Shown here: piece by piece, positions 33,318-39,562 of the stretch
How positions within the stretch are numbered: the stretch's first letter is position 1
Layout: every line of letters begins with the position of its first letter
IMG/VR virus record: IMGVR_UViG_3300046512_000015
Span: 1 to 51,630 of that record
DNA: 51,630 nucleotides
Direction: 5' to 3' (one strand)
From: a virus
Notes under the pieces: model-generated
The model's database searches: none
Told to the model about the DNA's origin: nothing
Seen by the model: only the letters and a program-made list of their open reading frames with translations
Position numbers and translations under genes: made by a program

Positions 33318-35063
33318 TTAGTTGATCAGTTTGTTCAGTTGTTCAGCGTAATCGTATACGGTTTCATTGGTGAGGACAGCTTTAGCATTAAATCCTTCAC
33401 CCACCTTTGTACTCTTCATGTTATTTGCAACATGCTCGAGCATTGTTTCTTGACCAGCATGGTGCTGTGCAACAGCATTGTGAATCTGGTAGCCGCTCAT
33501 GTGTTCATTAGCTGGCCCTTGTTTGGTGTCCTCATGGAAGCCTTGTTGGAAGAATTTAATGAAGGATTTGTAAGAAGCATCCCCTACCATACAAGTGTGA
33601 CCACCCTCCGCGAAGGACAGCTTAGTGAAGCTCTTTGCTTGCTCCACCCACTGTACAATATGGGCCATCAGGAATGCAGTGTTCTCCCCATAGCCTTGAT
33701 CTACAAAATGCACAAACGTAGCCGGCTTGTCTTTGTATTCAAAGCCAACACGAATGGCAATAGCCGCAGCGAGAATTTGACTAATGTTTTTAGTGAGATC
33801 GGCTTGCACGCCTTTCTCCAACTGAACATCGTATTCTTCCTTGATGAAGGCTTCGCTGAATGGGCTACGATACAGGACATATTCATTCCAGCGTTTCAAA
33901 TCTTCCTGTTTAACCCCACCATTGTTGTAATAATTTTTAATATACTTAGGACCATTACCAAGGGAGAATACGAAATAATCCAATGGGGTGTTGACGTAGC
34001 GAATTGGGGCGTAGCAAGCTGGAGACATTTCAATCTTGGGCTTTTGTTCCTTGCATTTCCAAGCGAAGCTACACACAGCATTAGAACCTGGACCAACCTT
34101 CTTACGTGCCTCTGCCAAATATTCCTCAACACTAGGCTCTGCTGGCTTAGGAGGAATTGCTTGGGCTTCTAAGGGAGCCTCCTCACAAGGCGTACCATCC
34201 TCAAATTTTAAGGAGCTAATAGGCCATACCCAAGAAGTGCCAACAAGCTTGGCATACGGGAAGCCAGTACGGTGAGTTTTAATATTTTCAATTACATGAA
34301 CATTGCCCTTTTGGACAATTTCATCCATATGGGCATTCCAGCCGAGCTTCGTTTCAACCTTCTTATAGGGAATTACTTTATCCCCCACTTTCAGAACACG
34401 CTTCTCTTGTTTCAAGCGTAGATTGTTACGGGGGATGTACATCCAATCATCGCCATCACATCCTTCCCACACCAGCCGGGCGAGATCAGAATATCGGTTA
34501 TAAGCAAGATCTTGGGGATTCAGATCTTTAATCTTTAACGTTTTAATACGTTCTGGATGATTTTTCAGAACACCAATCCAGCCCGTGTAAGAGCCTTGTT
34601 TAGAGGTCATGTCAATAACCTCCACCAGATCACCATCTTGCAGCTTACGTGCTTCTACAGGTGCTTTAGGCAGCTCCAGTGGAACAATCTCAAAGCGAGA
34701 CTTCTTAAAGGCCTTGCCCGGAATATCCTCAACGCAATAGGTGTTTGCGCCAATAGATTTGATTGTATAAACCGCATTCTTACGCAGCCCAGAGCCACGC
34801 AGAGGATCAACACATTTAATCTTTACGCCAACAGCTTCTGCTGGAATACGCATGATAGCTTGCGCTTTCTCTACAGCTTTAAAGCGATTGGCGAAGAACA
34901 ATTGTGCTAGATCTTTATCGTTTAAAACACGAACACCATTACCGCCTTCTACTGAAAGCACAATGTATTCTTTACCAACCGTAAGCTTGCCTTCAGCATC
35001 TTTACCAAATTGGTTAGGACCAGCGTTAACGCAGACAATCTTCTGACCTTTTTCAAAAGCCAT
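33318..35063 (-). CDS. Multidomain SH3-like barrel protein of the amidoligase module (581 aa)
   Basis: The first 300 residues read as about four small beta-barrels of KOW/SH3-like type, each with a 'G-x-x-Y/V-x-V' start: KGQKIVCVNAGPN with LTVGKEYIVLSV; VGVKIKCVDPLR; LQDGDLVEVIDM; LKVGDKVIPYKK. A Pro/Glu-rich linker (APLEAQAIPPKPAEPSVEEY) follows, then a 250-residue domain of unknown fold with many conserved-looking aromatics, His and Cys (HFVDQGYGENTAFLMAHIV). It is the first gene of the amidoligase operon. The barrels could recognise a peptide, RNA or the substrate to be modified. The function is unknown. Confidence 0.7.
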   Translation of the reverse strand: MAFEKGQKIVCVNAGPNQFGKDAEGKLTVGKEYIVLSVEGGNGVRVLNDKDLAQLFFANRFKAVEKAQAIMRIPAEAVGVKIKCVDPLRGSGLRKNAVYTIKSIGANTYCVEDIPGKAFKKSRFEIVPLELPKAPVEARKLQDGDLVEVIDMTSKQGSYTGWIGVLKNHPERIKTLKIKDLNPQDLAYNRYSDLARLVWEGCDGDDWMYIPRNNLRLKQEKRVLKVGDKVIPYKKVETKLGWNAHMDEIVQKGNVHVIENIKTHRTGFPYAKLVGTSWVWPISSLKFEDGTPCEEAPLEAQAIPPKPAEPSVEEYLAEARKKVGPGSNAVCSFAWKCKEQKPKIEMSPACYAPIRYVNTPLDYFVFSLGNGPKYIKNYYNNGGVKQEDLKRWNEYVLYRSPFSEAFIKEEYDVQLEKGVQADLTKNISQILAAAIAIRVGFEYKDKPATFVHFVDQGYGENTAFLMAHIVQWVEQAKSFTKLSFAEGGHTCMVGDASYKSFIKFFQQGFHEDTKQGPANEHMSGYQIHNAVAQHHAGQETMLEHVANNMKSTKVGEGFNAKAVLTNETVYDYAEQLNKLIN

Positions 35064-35087
35064 TTTAAACTCCCATTAATTAATTTA

Positions 35088-35109
35088 TTTCTATAATTAT
35101 GTATAGAAA
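35088..35109. promoter_or_regulatory. Inverted repeat in the leader of the amidoligase operon
   Basis: A perfect 8-bp inverted repeat, TTTCTATA and TATAGAAA separated by 6 bases, lies 24 nt before the ATG of the 581-aa gene. As DNA it could be an operator; as RNA it would form an AT-rich hairpin just before the ribosome site (GGGAG). Confidence 0.5.
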
Positions 35110-35115
35110 CGTGTG

Positions 35116-35145
35116 AAAAAACGATACTAGCTAATACGATGCTAG
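35116..35145 (-). terminator. Weak terminator or repeat before the amidoligase operon
   Basis: Reading leftward, CTAGC and GCTAG form a 5-bp stem with a 9-nt loop, followed after five bases by six T (plus-strand A 35116-35121). The same stretch is also two near-identical direct repeats on the + strand (CGATACTAGC and CGATGCTAGC), so it may instead be a protein-binding site. Confidence 0.35.
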
Positions 35146-35231
35146 CGTAAGCGGGCGATAGCGCAGCGTAGGTAGGAGAGTATTATTCCTTAGAAGTTCT
35201 TAGTAGTGAGCGAAGCGAACACTAAGTATAC

Positions 35232-35417
35232 TTACGGTAGCCTACGATATTCTGGAATAGTAGACGGATATATAATGAAATGTTTGTCGTAGTCCACAGC
35301 ATGTACAAACACATCTTTACTTCTACGCTTAATAGCGGACAGGAACTTAGAACGCTTAGTAAAGACTTCATTATATTTACACCCATCCTCGTGTTGAAAA
35401 ACGGCATCAATCGCCAT
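35232..35417 (-). CDS. Hypothetical protein (61 aa)
   Basis: The 61-residue frame begins inside the stop of the upstream gene (CAATGGCGATTGA). The product (MAIDAVFQHEDGCKYNEVFT, then KRSKDVFVHAVDYDKHFIIYP) is basic in the middle and aromatic at the end. A competing frame (35222-35446) is longer by a few codons but has a poorer start and a less protein-like composition. No family is recognised. About 170 bases of non-coding sequence follow before the amidoligase operon. Confidence 0.5.
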   Translation of the reverse strand: MAIDAVFQHEDGCKYNEVFTKRSKFLSAIKRRSKDVFVHAVDYDKHFIIYPSTIPEYRRLP

Positions 35418-35628
35418 TGAGACACTCTCGATCTAGTGCACTCCAAAAATCATGCCCTTGTGGTGTTTCTACCCAAACAAAAGCAGAGCTTAAGTTTTTA
35501 CGATAAAAACAATTTAATGTCTCAGGATTTTTCTCAACAACCTTCATCAATTCTTCAAGCAATTGATTAGGGCCAATGGAAGTGATTTTATCTACAATGG
35601 CTAGGAACAGAGCGGATTGATCAATCAT
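35407..35628 (-). CDS. Hypothetical protein, paralogue of the upstream gene (73 aa)
   Basis: ATG 35628 has a strong GGAGGAAAG ribosome site and overlaps the upstream stop, so it is preferred over ATG 35706. The product matches the next gene upstream along its length: SALFLAIVDKITSIGPNQLL against SPLFLGLIEHVTSISPNELL, then W-V-E-T-P-x-x-x-x-F-W against W-E-N-T-P-x-x-x-x-F-W. The two are a tandem duplication. The family is unknown to me. Confidence 0.7.
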   Translation of the reverse strand: MIDQSALFLAIVDKITSIGPNQLLEELMKVVEKNPETLNCFYRKNLSSAFVWVETPQGHDFWSALDRECLNGD

Positions 35629-35869
35629 CCTTTCCTCCGTTGAGATGCCATTCCCTATGCAAATTCCTCCAGAACTCAAATTCGTATGGAGTATTCTCCC
35701 AATCAAATGCAGTGACTAAGGGCCTGTCCATAAGAAATTCAGGAAATCCACGCCCATCGCCCTTGTACGTTTCCTTTGTTTTAATGAGTCTTTCCAACAA
35801 CTCATTAGGGCTAATACTTGTTACGTGCTCAATCAGCCCTAAGAAAAGAGGACTGTCTTCAATGTTCAT
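35621..35869 (-). CDS. Hypothetical protein, tandem paralogue (82 aa)
   Basis: This 82-residue protein (MNIEDSPLFLGLIEHVTSIS, ending FWRNLHREWHLNGGKDD) has an insertion of about ten residues in the middle (TYKGDGRGFPEF) relative to its downstream paralogue. Its ATG overlaps the previous stop (ATGA). The pattern suggests a small helical domain that could form a heterodimer with its paralogue. The function is unknown. Confidence 0.7.
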   Translation of the reverse strand: MNIEDSPLFLGLIEHVTSISPNELLERLIKTKETYKGDGRGFPEFLMDRPLVTAFDWENTPYEFEFWRNLHREWHLNGGKDD

Positions 35870-36024
35870 TTCTCTTTCTCCTGAAAGGCTTTCTTGTTCT
35901 GTTGATAGGCGTACGCATCATCCTTACGCTTGTCACGATAGGCGTCACGTACAAGATATTCAGCAAGGGTAGTAATTGGCTTGCTTGGTTGTTTGTGTGC
36001 CGGTACAGCACGTAAAGGGGGCAT
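35866..36024 (-). CDS. Small basic hypothetical protein (52 aa)
   Basis: The start is ATG 36024 (MPPLRAVPAHKQPSKPITTL), with AAGGAG upstream; a longer frame from 36060 would run through the leader hairpin at 36038-36058. The product is rich in Lys, Arg, Ala and Tyr (DAYRDKRKDDAYAYQQNKKA). It overlaps the next gene by ATGA. No family is recognised. Confidence 0.55.
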   Translation of the reverse strand: MPPLRAVPAHKQPSKPITTLAEYLVRDAYRDKRKDDAYAYQQNKKAFQEKEK

Positions 36025-36037
36025 GACTTTCTCCTTT

Positions 36038-36058
36038 GAGGAGATGATAGCGCTCCTC
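36038..36058 (-). promoter_or_regulatory. Leader hairpin next to the ribosome site of the 52-aa gene
   Basis: In the leftward transcript GAGGAG pairs with CTCCTC around a 9-nt loop that contains GCTATCA, a motif repeated in the early region. The 3' arm ends two bases before the AAGGAG ribosome site, so the hairpin or its CTCCTC arm (anti-Shine-Dalgarno-like complement) could mask initiation. Confidence 0.5.
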
Positions 36059-36082
36059 AATTTAAATTATGCAATAGAAATA

Positions 36083-36105
36083 GGGAGCACAAGGCTCCCT
36101 TTTTT
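36083..36105 (+). terminator. Rho-independent hairpin oriented rightward, antisense to the early operon
   Basis: GGGAGC and GCTCCC form a 6-bp stem with a 5-nt loop followed by six T on the + strand. Genes here are on the - strand. Leftward, the hairpin is followed only by TATTTCTATT, so leftward termination would be weak. It may stop antisense transcripts or protect an mRNA end. Confidence 0.6.
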
Positions 36106-36397
36106 ATTCCTCTTCCACTTCAATCATTGTCCAGTCAAGACGAAAAGCGTGTCGACCAGGGACTTGTAAATAAGATTCATAATACTTAGTGGTGATTTCA
36201 GCGCCGAGATGGGCTGCACCACATGAGACAGCATAACGATACTTCTTCACCTTGGCTTTCGGCTTGATGCGGTAGGCTCCATCAGCACGCCAATTTGGCG
36301 TGTCTACGTCAAACCAGTCACCGCAATGGTAGTATTGAATCTTTGCCCCATTCGCCCAAGCGATGATGAGGTCAGCATGTTTATGACGAGTGTTCAT
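36104..36397 (-). CDS. Conserved phage hypothetical protein (97 aa)
   Basis: The 97-residue protein has the layout of a small domain widespread in phages: KHADLIIAWANGAKIQYYHC, then WFDVDTPNWRADGAYRIKPK. Here it is followed by a second beta-rich part (KKYRYAVSCGAAHLGAEIT). The family has no agreed function. Its ATG overlaps the upstream stop (ATGA), and its stop codon borders the hairpin at 36083. Confidence 0.7.
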   Translation of the reverse strand: MNTRHKHADLIIAWANGAKIQYYHCGDWFDVDTPNWRADGAYRIKPKAKVKKYRYAVSCGAAHLGAEITTKYYESYLQVPGRHAFRLDWTMIEVEEE

Positions 36398-36807
36398 TCT
36401 TTTGCTCCTTTGGGAGCGTGATAGCCCCAGTTAGGGATGTCTTCCCATTTGCCACGCATTTTATCCATCTCTTCTTCAGGGACATCATGAACAGATTTGA
36501 ATTCACCAGTGGCGTTAATGATTTCAATATCAAAACCCATGTTCATGTATGGTTTGATTTGCCACATGGCGATGAACGTATTAGCAACAACAACATTCTT
36601 CCCGTTGTGTAGCATAATCTCTGCCGTCATTTGGCACCACTCGTGTGCCTGTTTCAGCATGGCCTTGCTGTAATGGTATTTACCATTGAAGATGTGGCAC
36701 ATATCTGCTTCCAGATGAATGTCTGCCTTCCCTTCTTTAACCATATTAGCAGCGAGTGTGCTCTTACCACTGCCCGGCAAGCCACGAATAAGAAAAATCT
36801 TAGCCAT
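36394..36807 (-). CDS. P-loop kinase (polynucleotide kinase / AAA type)
   Basis: The 137-residue protein starts MAKIFLIRGLPGSGKSTLAA, a canonical Walker A (GLPGSGKST). It also has EADMCHIFNGKYHY and GKNVVVANTFIAMWQIKPY, which resemble the substrate-binding and Walker B parts of T4 polynucleotide kinase 5'-domain and Zeta-like kinases. In phages such short kinases repair RNA or tRNA ends or act on nucleotides. The neighbouring tRNA genes make an RNA-end role attractive, but no ligase or phosphatase domain is visible. Confidence 0.8.
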   Translation of the reverse strand: MAKIFLIRGLPGSGKSTLAANMVKEGKADIHLEADMCHIFNGKYHYSKAMLKQAHEWCQMTAEIMLHNGKNVVVANTFIAMWQIKPYMNMGFDIEIINATGEFKSVHDVPEEEMDKMRGKWEDIPNWGYHAPKGAKE

Positions 36808-36937
36808 TAAGCTGCTCCATAATGAACGTTATTACAGTTTGTTTGCAATCAGGATTGACACACGGTACAGAGGCGTAATGCTTCCCGTATGCTTTACGAT
36901 TGCACGATTTGCACCATCCATAATATGTGTAACGCAT
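36800..36937 (-). CDS. Small zinc-ribbon-like protein (45 aa)
   Basis: The frame from ATG 36937 (ribosome site AAGGA) to TAA 36800 encodes 45 residues with paired Cys, WCKSCNRKAYGKHY and CVNPDCKQ, as in a compact zinc ribbon. The end overlaps the kinase start (AATGGCTAA). It lies 13 nt after the CCA end of the tRNA-like RNA. It is likely real and nucleic-acid-binding; the role is unknown. Confidence 0.65.
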   Translation of the reverse strand: MRYTYYGWCKSCNRKAYGKHYASVPCVNPDCKQTVITFIMEQLNG

Positions 36938-36950
36938 GATTGTTCCTTGT

Positions 36951-37158
36951 TGGTAGGACAGACGGGACTCGAACCCGCAGTAAGCTTCCGTAGGTCATTA
37001 CTCCTACGTGTACACAGCCTTCAAACGCGCATCATAGAATGAGCACTGTTAAGAACCCACACACTGCACTTCAAAATATCAGCCTGCACTAATGCTATCG
37101 GTTGTTAGACCTTCACCCATTCCGTTTATGGGCCGCTCGCCTTTTCGCGTTCTGTCCT
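36951..37158 (-). ncRNA. 208-nt tRNA-like RNA with large internal extension
   Basis: The ends form a 7-bp acceptor stem (AGGACAG with CTGTCCT), a normal T arm (GCGGG, TTCGAGT, CCCGT), discriminator A and an encoded CCA. After the 5' arm there is a D-like loop (AAAAGG) and a 5-bp stem-loop CCCAT/ATGGG with loop AAACGGA, whose position 33 is A rather than T. About 120 nt without coding potential follow, including a perfect 6-bp hairpin (CGTAGG/CCTACG), before the T arm. It starts exactly 6 nt after the CCA of the previous element, the same spacing as the tRNA before it, which supports one processed tRNA array. It is not a recognisable tmRNA or group I intron. Confidence 0.6.
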
Positions 37159-37164
37159 GTTGAT

Positions 37165-37239
37165 TGGTGCCTTTGATTAGGACTTGAACCTAATATCTCC
37201 CGGAGCATTTACCGGAGTTTTACTTAAAACTACAAAGGC
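37165..37239 (-). tRNA. tRNA-like gene of uncertain identity
   Basis: The acceptor pairs GCCTTTG with CAAAGGC, discriminator A and CCA are encoded, and the T arm holds GGTTCAAGTCC. The D arm is short (GTTTT/AAAAC, 4-nt loop, no GG). The anticodon arm pairs TCCGG with CCGGG only around an 8-nt loop TAAATGCT, so no normal anticodon can be named. It lies 6 nt after tRNA-Leu. It may be a degenerate tRNA or a decoy/processing element. Confidence 0.6.
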
Positions 37240-37245
37240 ATTGAT

Positions 37246-37330
37246 TGGTGCCCCTAGCCGGAGTCGAACCGGCACGCACAAAGGCGGGGGATTTTAAGTC
37301 CCCTGTGTCTACCAATTCCACCATAGGGGC
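37246..37330 (-). tRNA. tRNA-Leu (TAA)
   Basis: A complete class II tRNA with acceptor GCCCCTA/TAGGGGC, anticodon arm GGGGA-CTTAAAA-TCCCC (anticodon TAA, reading UUA), a long variable arm (CGCCTTTGTGCG), T arm GCCGGTTCGACTCCGGC and encoded CCA. UUA is used often in the AT-rich phage genes. Confidence 0.95.
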
Positions 37331-37336
37331 TGTTTA

Positions 37337-37624
37337 TTAGGCCATTACTCCTTTAGCTTTCAGAGCTTGGTAGGTCTTGAAGCTCAGGTTTGCGGACCAG
37401 CCCTTCTGTTGCTCTGGAGTCAGCTTAGGCTCATGGCTTGCTTGACGGATGATGATAGCTCCCAAGCGGCTGAAGCGTACACCATCGGGGAAATCAGTGT
37501 TGAGGAATGCTTCACGCATTGCGTTGTTCGTGTTGCCCACTTGTGCCTTAGGAGCAGGCTTATGCAGCTTGCTGTTACGACGTTGGCCTTTGGAGGTGTA
37601 TTTTGCGCGTTTAGCTTGTGCCAT
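37337..37624 (-). CDS. Small basic hypothetical protein (95 aa)
   Basis: The 95-residue protein has a Lys/Arg-rich N-terminus (AKRAKYTSKGQRRNSKLHKP) and a C-terminal helical part (WSANLSFKTYQALKAKGVMA). The ribosome site AGGAGAATCA is the same as that of the next gene upstream. It lies just before the tRNA cluster. Nucleic-acid binding is plausible from charge; no family is recognised. Confidence 0.65.
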   Translation of the reverse strand: MAQAKRAKYTSKGQRRNSKLHKPAPKAQVGNTNNAMREAFLNTDFPDGVRFSRLGAIIIRQASHEPKLTPEQQKGWSANLSFKTYQALKAKGVMA

Positions 37625-37647
37625 GATGTGATTCTCCTAAATGAATA

Positions 37648-37687
37648 GTGTCCTATAGTGGACTGGTTAAGGGTAAAGCACCCACAC
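37648..37687 (-). promoter_or_regulatory. Structured leader of the 95-aa gene
   Basis: In the leftward transcript two hairpins can form, GGGT-GCTTT-ACCC and GTCC-ACTATA-GGAC, ending 16 nt before AGGAGAATCA. The arrangement resembles the better leader at 37962-38020. Pairing of the outer GTGT with ACAC would compete with the second hairpin, so the fold is less certain. Confidence 0.4.
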
Positions 37688-37719
37688 ATGCCCTGATTAA
37701 CAAGGCATGAATTGAAGCT

Positions 37720-37941
37720 TTAGAAGAACTTAGCCTTACCAACACGAGATTTCTTGGTGCGTACATCACGCAGTGGCATAACCAAAATAGCATTGTTGAT
37801 TTCCAACGCTGCCAGTTCCACTTTCAGTTCTTGATGGTTGTCACAACCTGCTTTCAGTGAGGCACGGATTTGTGGGATACGGCGTTCAGCAGCAGCACGT
37901 TGACGTTCTGCCTTGCGGCATGGGAAGTTTGCTGGTTTCAT
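37720..37941 (-). CDS. Small basic hypothetical protein (73 aa)
   Basis: This 73-residue protein is basic at both ends (MKPANFPCRKAERQRAAAER and RTKKSRVGKAKFF) with a central helix (NHQELKVELAALEINNAILV). Its ribosome site AGGAGAATCA lies 4 nt before the ATG, downstream of a strongly structured leader. It is likely an early host-takeover or nucleic-acid-binding protein, inferred from charge and position only. Confidence 0.65.
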   Translation of the reverse strand: MKPANFPCRKAERQRAAAERRIPQIRASLKAGCDNHQELKVELAALEINNAILVMPLRDVRTKKSRVGKAKFF

Positions 37942-37961
37942 TTGATTCTCCTGTATATACA

Positions 37962-38020
37962 GTGCTCTATTGTGAGCAGGTTACCCTTTCGGGGTTAGGA
38001 CAGAATGTCCAAGAGAGCAC
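37962..38020 (-). ncRNA. Three-way-junction leader RNA upstream of the 73-aa gene
   Basis: In the leftward transcript GTGCTCT (38020-38014) pairs with AGAGCAC (37968-37962), enclosing two hairpins: GGACA-TTC-TGTCC and ACCC-CGAAA-GGGT. A 12-bp palindrome CTGTATATACAG follows and overlaps the ribosome site. It could be a translational switch, a processing site or a protein-binding RNA. Confidence 0.6.
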
Positions 38021-38294
38021 ACATGTGTCAGAGAGTGCTCCCTTTGAAACTCTATCTTATAATCCTAACGGTATAGGGACTCTCCGATAGGCGTATGGGA
38101 TCGCCAAGTCATAATTAATTATCTCCTCGTCATTTGACGATAGTTTAGAATGATTTATTGCCGTATGTCTTTAATGTCGATAGTCTAAAAGGTTGGCCCT
38201 ATTATCGTTCGCCGGGGCACGGCCCATATTGTGGTTGCTGTTTCATTTCTTCACCATTCCTTGGCACATAGGCCCAATGTGCAACCTGATAAAA
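38021..38294. other. Non-coding stretch upstream of the structured leader
   Basis: No convincing gene. Small inverted repeats are visible, such as CGTCATTTGACG at about 38127-38138. A 14-codon frame beginning MKQQPQYGPCPGER with GAAG upstream is too short to claim. It probably forms the untranslated part of the early leftward transcript. Confidence 0.4.
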
Positions 38295-38435
38295 TTACAG
38301 TTCATGCCATGCGTGGTACATGATAGCGTGCTGAATGCGCCAGTCAATGACATTAATGTCCCGGTCTTGCAACATAGCAGCTAGCTCATTAATAGCAGCG
38401 TAATAATTCGTTATCTCTATCGATGACAACAGCAT
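38295..38435 (-). CDS. Small hypothetical protein (46 aa)
   Basis: A frame from ATG 38435, with AGGGGA six bases upstream, to TAA 38295 gives 46 residues: MLLSSIEITNYYAAINELAA, then DRDINVIDWRIQHAIMYHAW. The text is protein-like and helical and lies in the early leftward region. Similar tiny early proteins often inhibit host functions; that is inference only. Confidence 0.5.
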   Translation of the reverse strand: MLLSSIEITNYYAAINELAAMLQDRDINVIDWRIQHAIMYHAWHEL

Positions 38436-38663
38436 GACATTCCCCTAATGGATGGCCTTTACAGAATTGCACTGTCTACACATAGTTTTGATATCTTAGG
38501 TCGCACTAAATTACAAACAATCTTGTAATAGATTCTTTGGTCAATAGTCTTAGTCTCAATCAATTATATGTATGCCCCTACAGCTTAGGCCCGTGATGGT
38601 GAGGTCTTATGCACCTATATTAATGTATGTCACTATGGCATACGGCACCGCCTCGTTGATTGT
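38436..38663. other. Non-coding stretch between early genes
   Basis: I see no supported gene on either strand and no clear terminator. A 12-codon leftward frame with a Cys pair (MCRQCNSVKAIH) ends just before the ribosome site of the 46-aa gene but lacks its own. It is probably leader or spacer RNA. Confidence 0.35.
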
Positions 38664-39194
38664 TTAGGCTTGTTCTTTAGCCAGTTCATCCATCATGGCG
38701 ACAAGCGTTTCCACTTTGAGGCCAGCCTTGATGAATGCACGGACAACAGCCGCTTGCTCGATGTTGGCCTCTTCTGCCTGTTTCAGCAAGCCCTTGAACT
38801 TGGCTTCCATTACATCGACGGTGATGGGTTTCTTCTCAACATCTACGTTGCGCTCGGCCCACGTCCAGATGTTATTGAGGGGATCTTCGAGGAACGCAAT
38901 TGCTTTTTCTTGCGCCTCGTCGTAATTCTTTTTGTTCTTCTTAGTGAACGTCAGTTCGTCCACATCGTAGTTGAATCCGCTGAATTCCTTGAAATACAGG
39001 ACAGCGATTTTCTTGTTCATTGGCGACAGGACACCAACCAGACGATTGACATAGCCGATGTCTTGGGTGGCGTGATGGGCTTCCAGAACAGAGCGTGATA
39101 GCTCTTGCAGGGTGGCTTTGGTGATTTTCTCTGCTTTCAACAGAGCGTTGATTGCCTTGTTAAACAAGGCGTCAAAGACAGTTTTATCAAACAT
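38664..39194 (-). CDS. Conserved early phage protein (176 aa)
   Basis: This 176-residue protein (FDKTVFDALFNKAINALLKA, then LQELSRSVLEAHHATQDIGY and FLEDPLNNIWTWAERNVDVE) is of a type seen as an uncharacterised early protein in several lytic phages. It is helical and acidic. The leader contains a 6-bp hairpin (39218-39235) and a 5-bp hairpin ending at the AGGAG ribosome site. It is the first sizeable gene transcribed leftward from the control region, so it is likely an early host-interaction protein. Confidence 0.75.
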   Translation of the reverse strand: MFDKTVFDALFNKAINALLKAEKITKATLQELSRSVLEAHHATQDIGYVNRLVGVLSPMNKKIAVLYFKEFSGFNYDVDELTFTKKNKKNYDEAQEKAIAFLEDPLNNIWTWAERNVDVEKKPITVDVMEAKFKGLLKQAEEANIEQAAVVRAFIKAGLKVETLVAMMDELAKEQA

Positions 39195-39217
39195 GGCAAA
39201 CTCCTAATGTAATTAGC

Positions 39218-39235
39218 GTTGCTGACATTAGCAAC
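39218..39235 (-). promoter_or_regulatory. Leader hairpin of the first early gene
   Basis: GTTGCT and AGCAAC form a perfect 6-bp stem with a 6-nt loop in the leftward transcript, followed by a second hairpin CTAAT-TAC-ATTAG that abuts the ribosome site. Together they could control initiation of the 176-aa gene. Confidence 0.45.
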
Positions 39236-39446
39236 ACAATACATACTCTAGGAATACATATTGGGTTGCCCTATCCCTAAGCATCATTCACTTACAAGAC
39301 ACTAATAAACGTGATAGCGCTAGGACGTTGAGAATACAGAGACTTATATTGGTAGTCCAATATATGCATGTATAAACAGGGCATCCATCTCACTACGACA
39401 TTCCTCATGTGGTAAGCATGTGTTAATGCGCGGGATAGAACATTAG

Positions 39447-39460
39447 ATTGTTAAAGAATA
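39447..39460 (-). promoter_or_regulatory. boxA-like antitermination site 3
   Basis: Leftward sequence TATTCTTTAACAAT, matching the core TTCTTTAACA of ribosomal boxA. A 6-bp hairpin GCACAC/GTGTGC (39483-39501) lies 22 nt upstream, in boxB position. It would recruit NusB/NusE to RNA polymerase. Confidence 0.65.
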
Positions 39461-39534
39461 TAGAATAGCAATTGTAATTAGGGCACACAATTGTAGTGTG
39501 CATTCCTCGCCCATTCATCGGTGCGTATCCAGAC

Positions 39535-39562
39535 ATTTTACTGTCCGGTCTATCTGTCTCAA
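39535..39562 (-). promoter_or_regulatory. Leftward sigma-70 promoter candidate
   Basis: -35 TTGAGA (39562-39557), 16-bp spacer, -10 TAAAAT (39540-39535): five of six matches in each box. It lies about 75 nt before boxA-like site 3. Confidence 0.6.

Noticed and set aside
33300-34172. 290-codon + strand frame opposite the SH3-like protein
   Set aside because: It is antisense shadow of a well-formed gene, rich in Phe, Leu and Cys, and would be alone on its strand.
35222-35446. 74-codon frame overlapping the 61-aa gene in another frame
   Set aside because: The 61-aa frame is coupled to the upstream stop and has a more protein-like composition; both cannot be equally used.
36951-37158. tmRNA as explanation of the 208-nt tRNA-like RNA
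   Set aside because: The conserved 5' GGAUUCGAC-type segment, pseudoknots and a tag reading frame are not visible, and the RNA is shorter than usual tmRNA.
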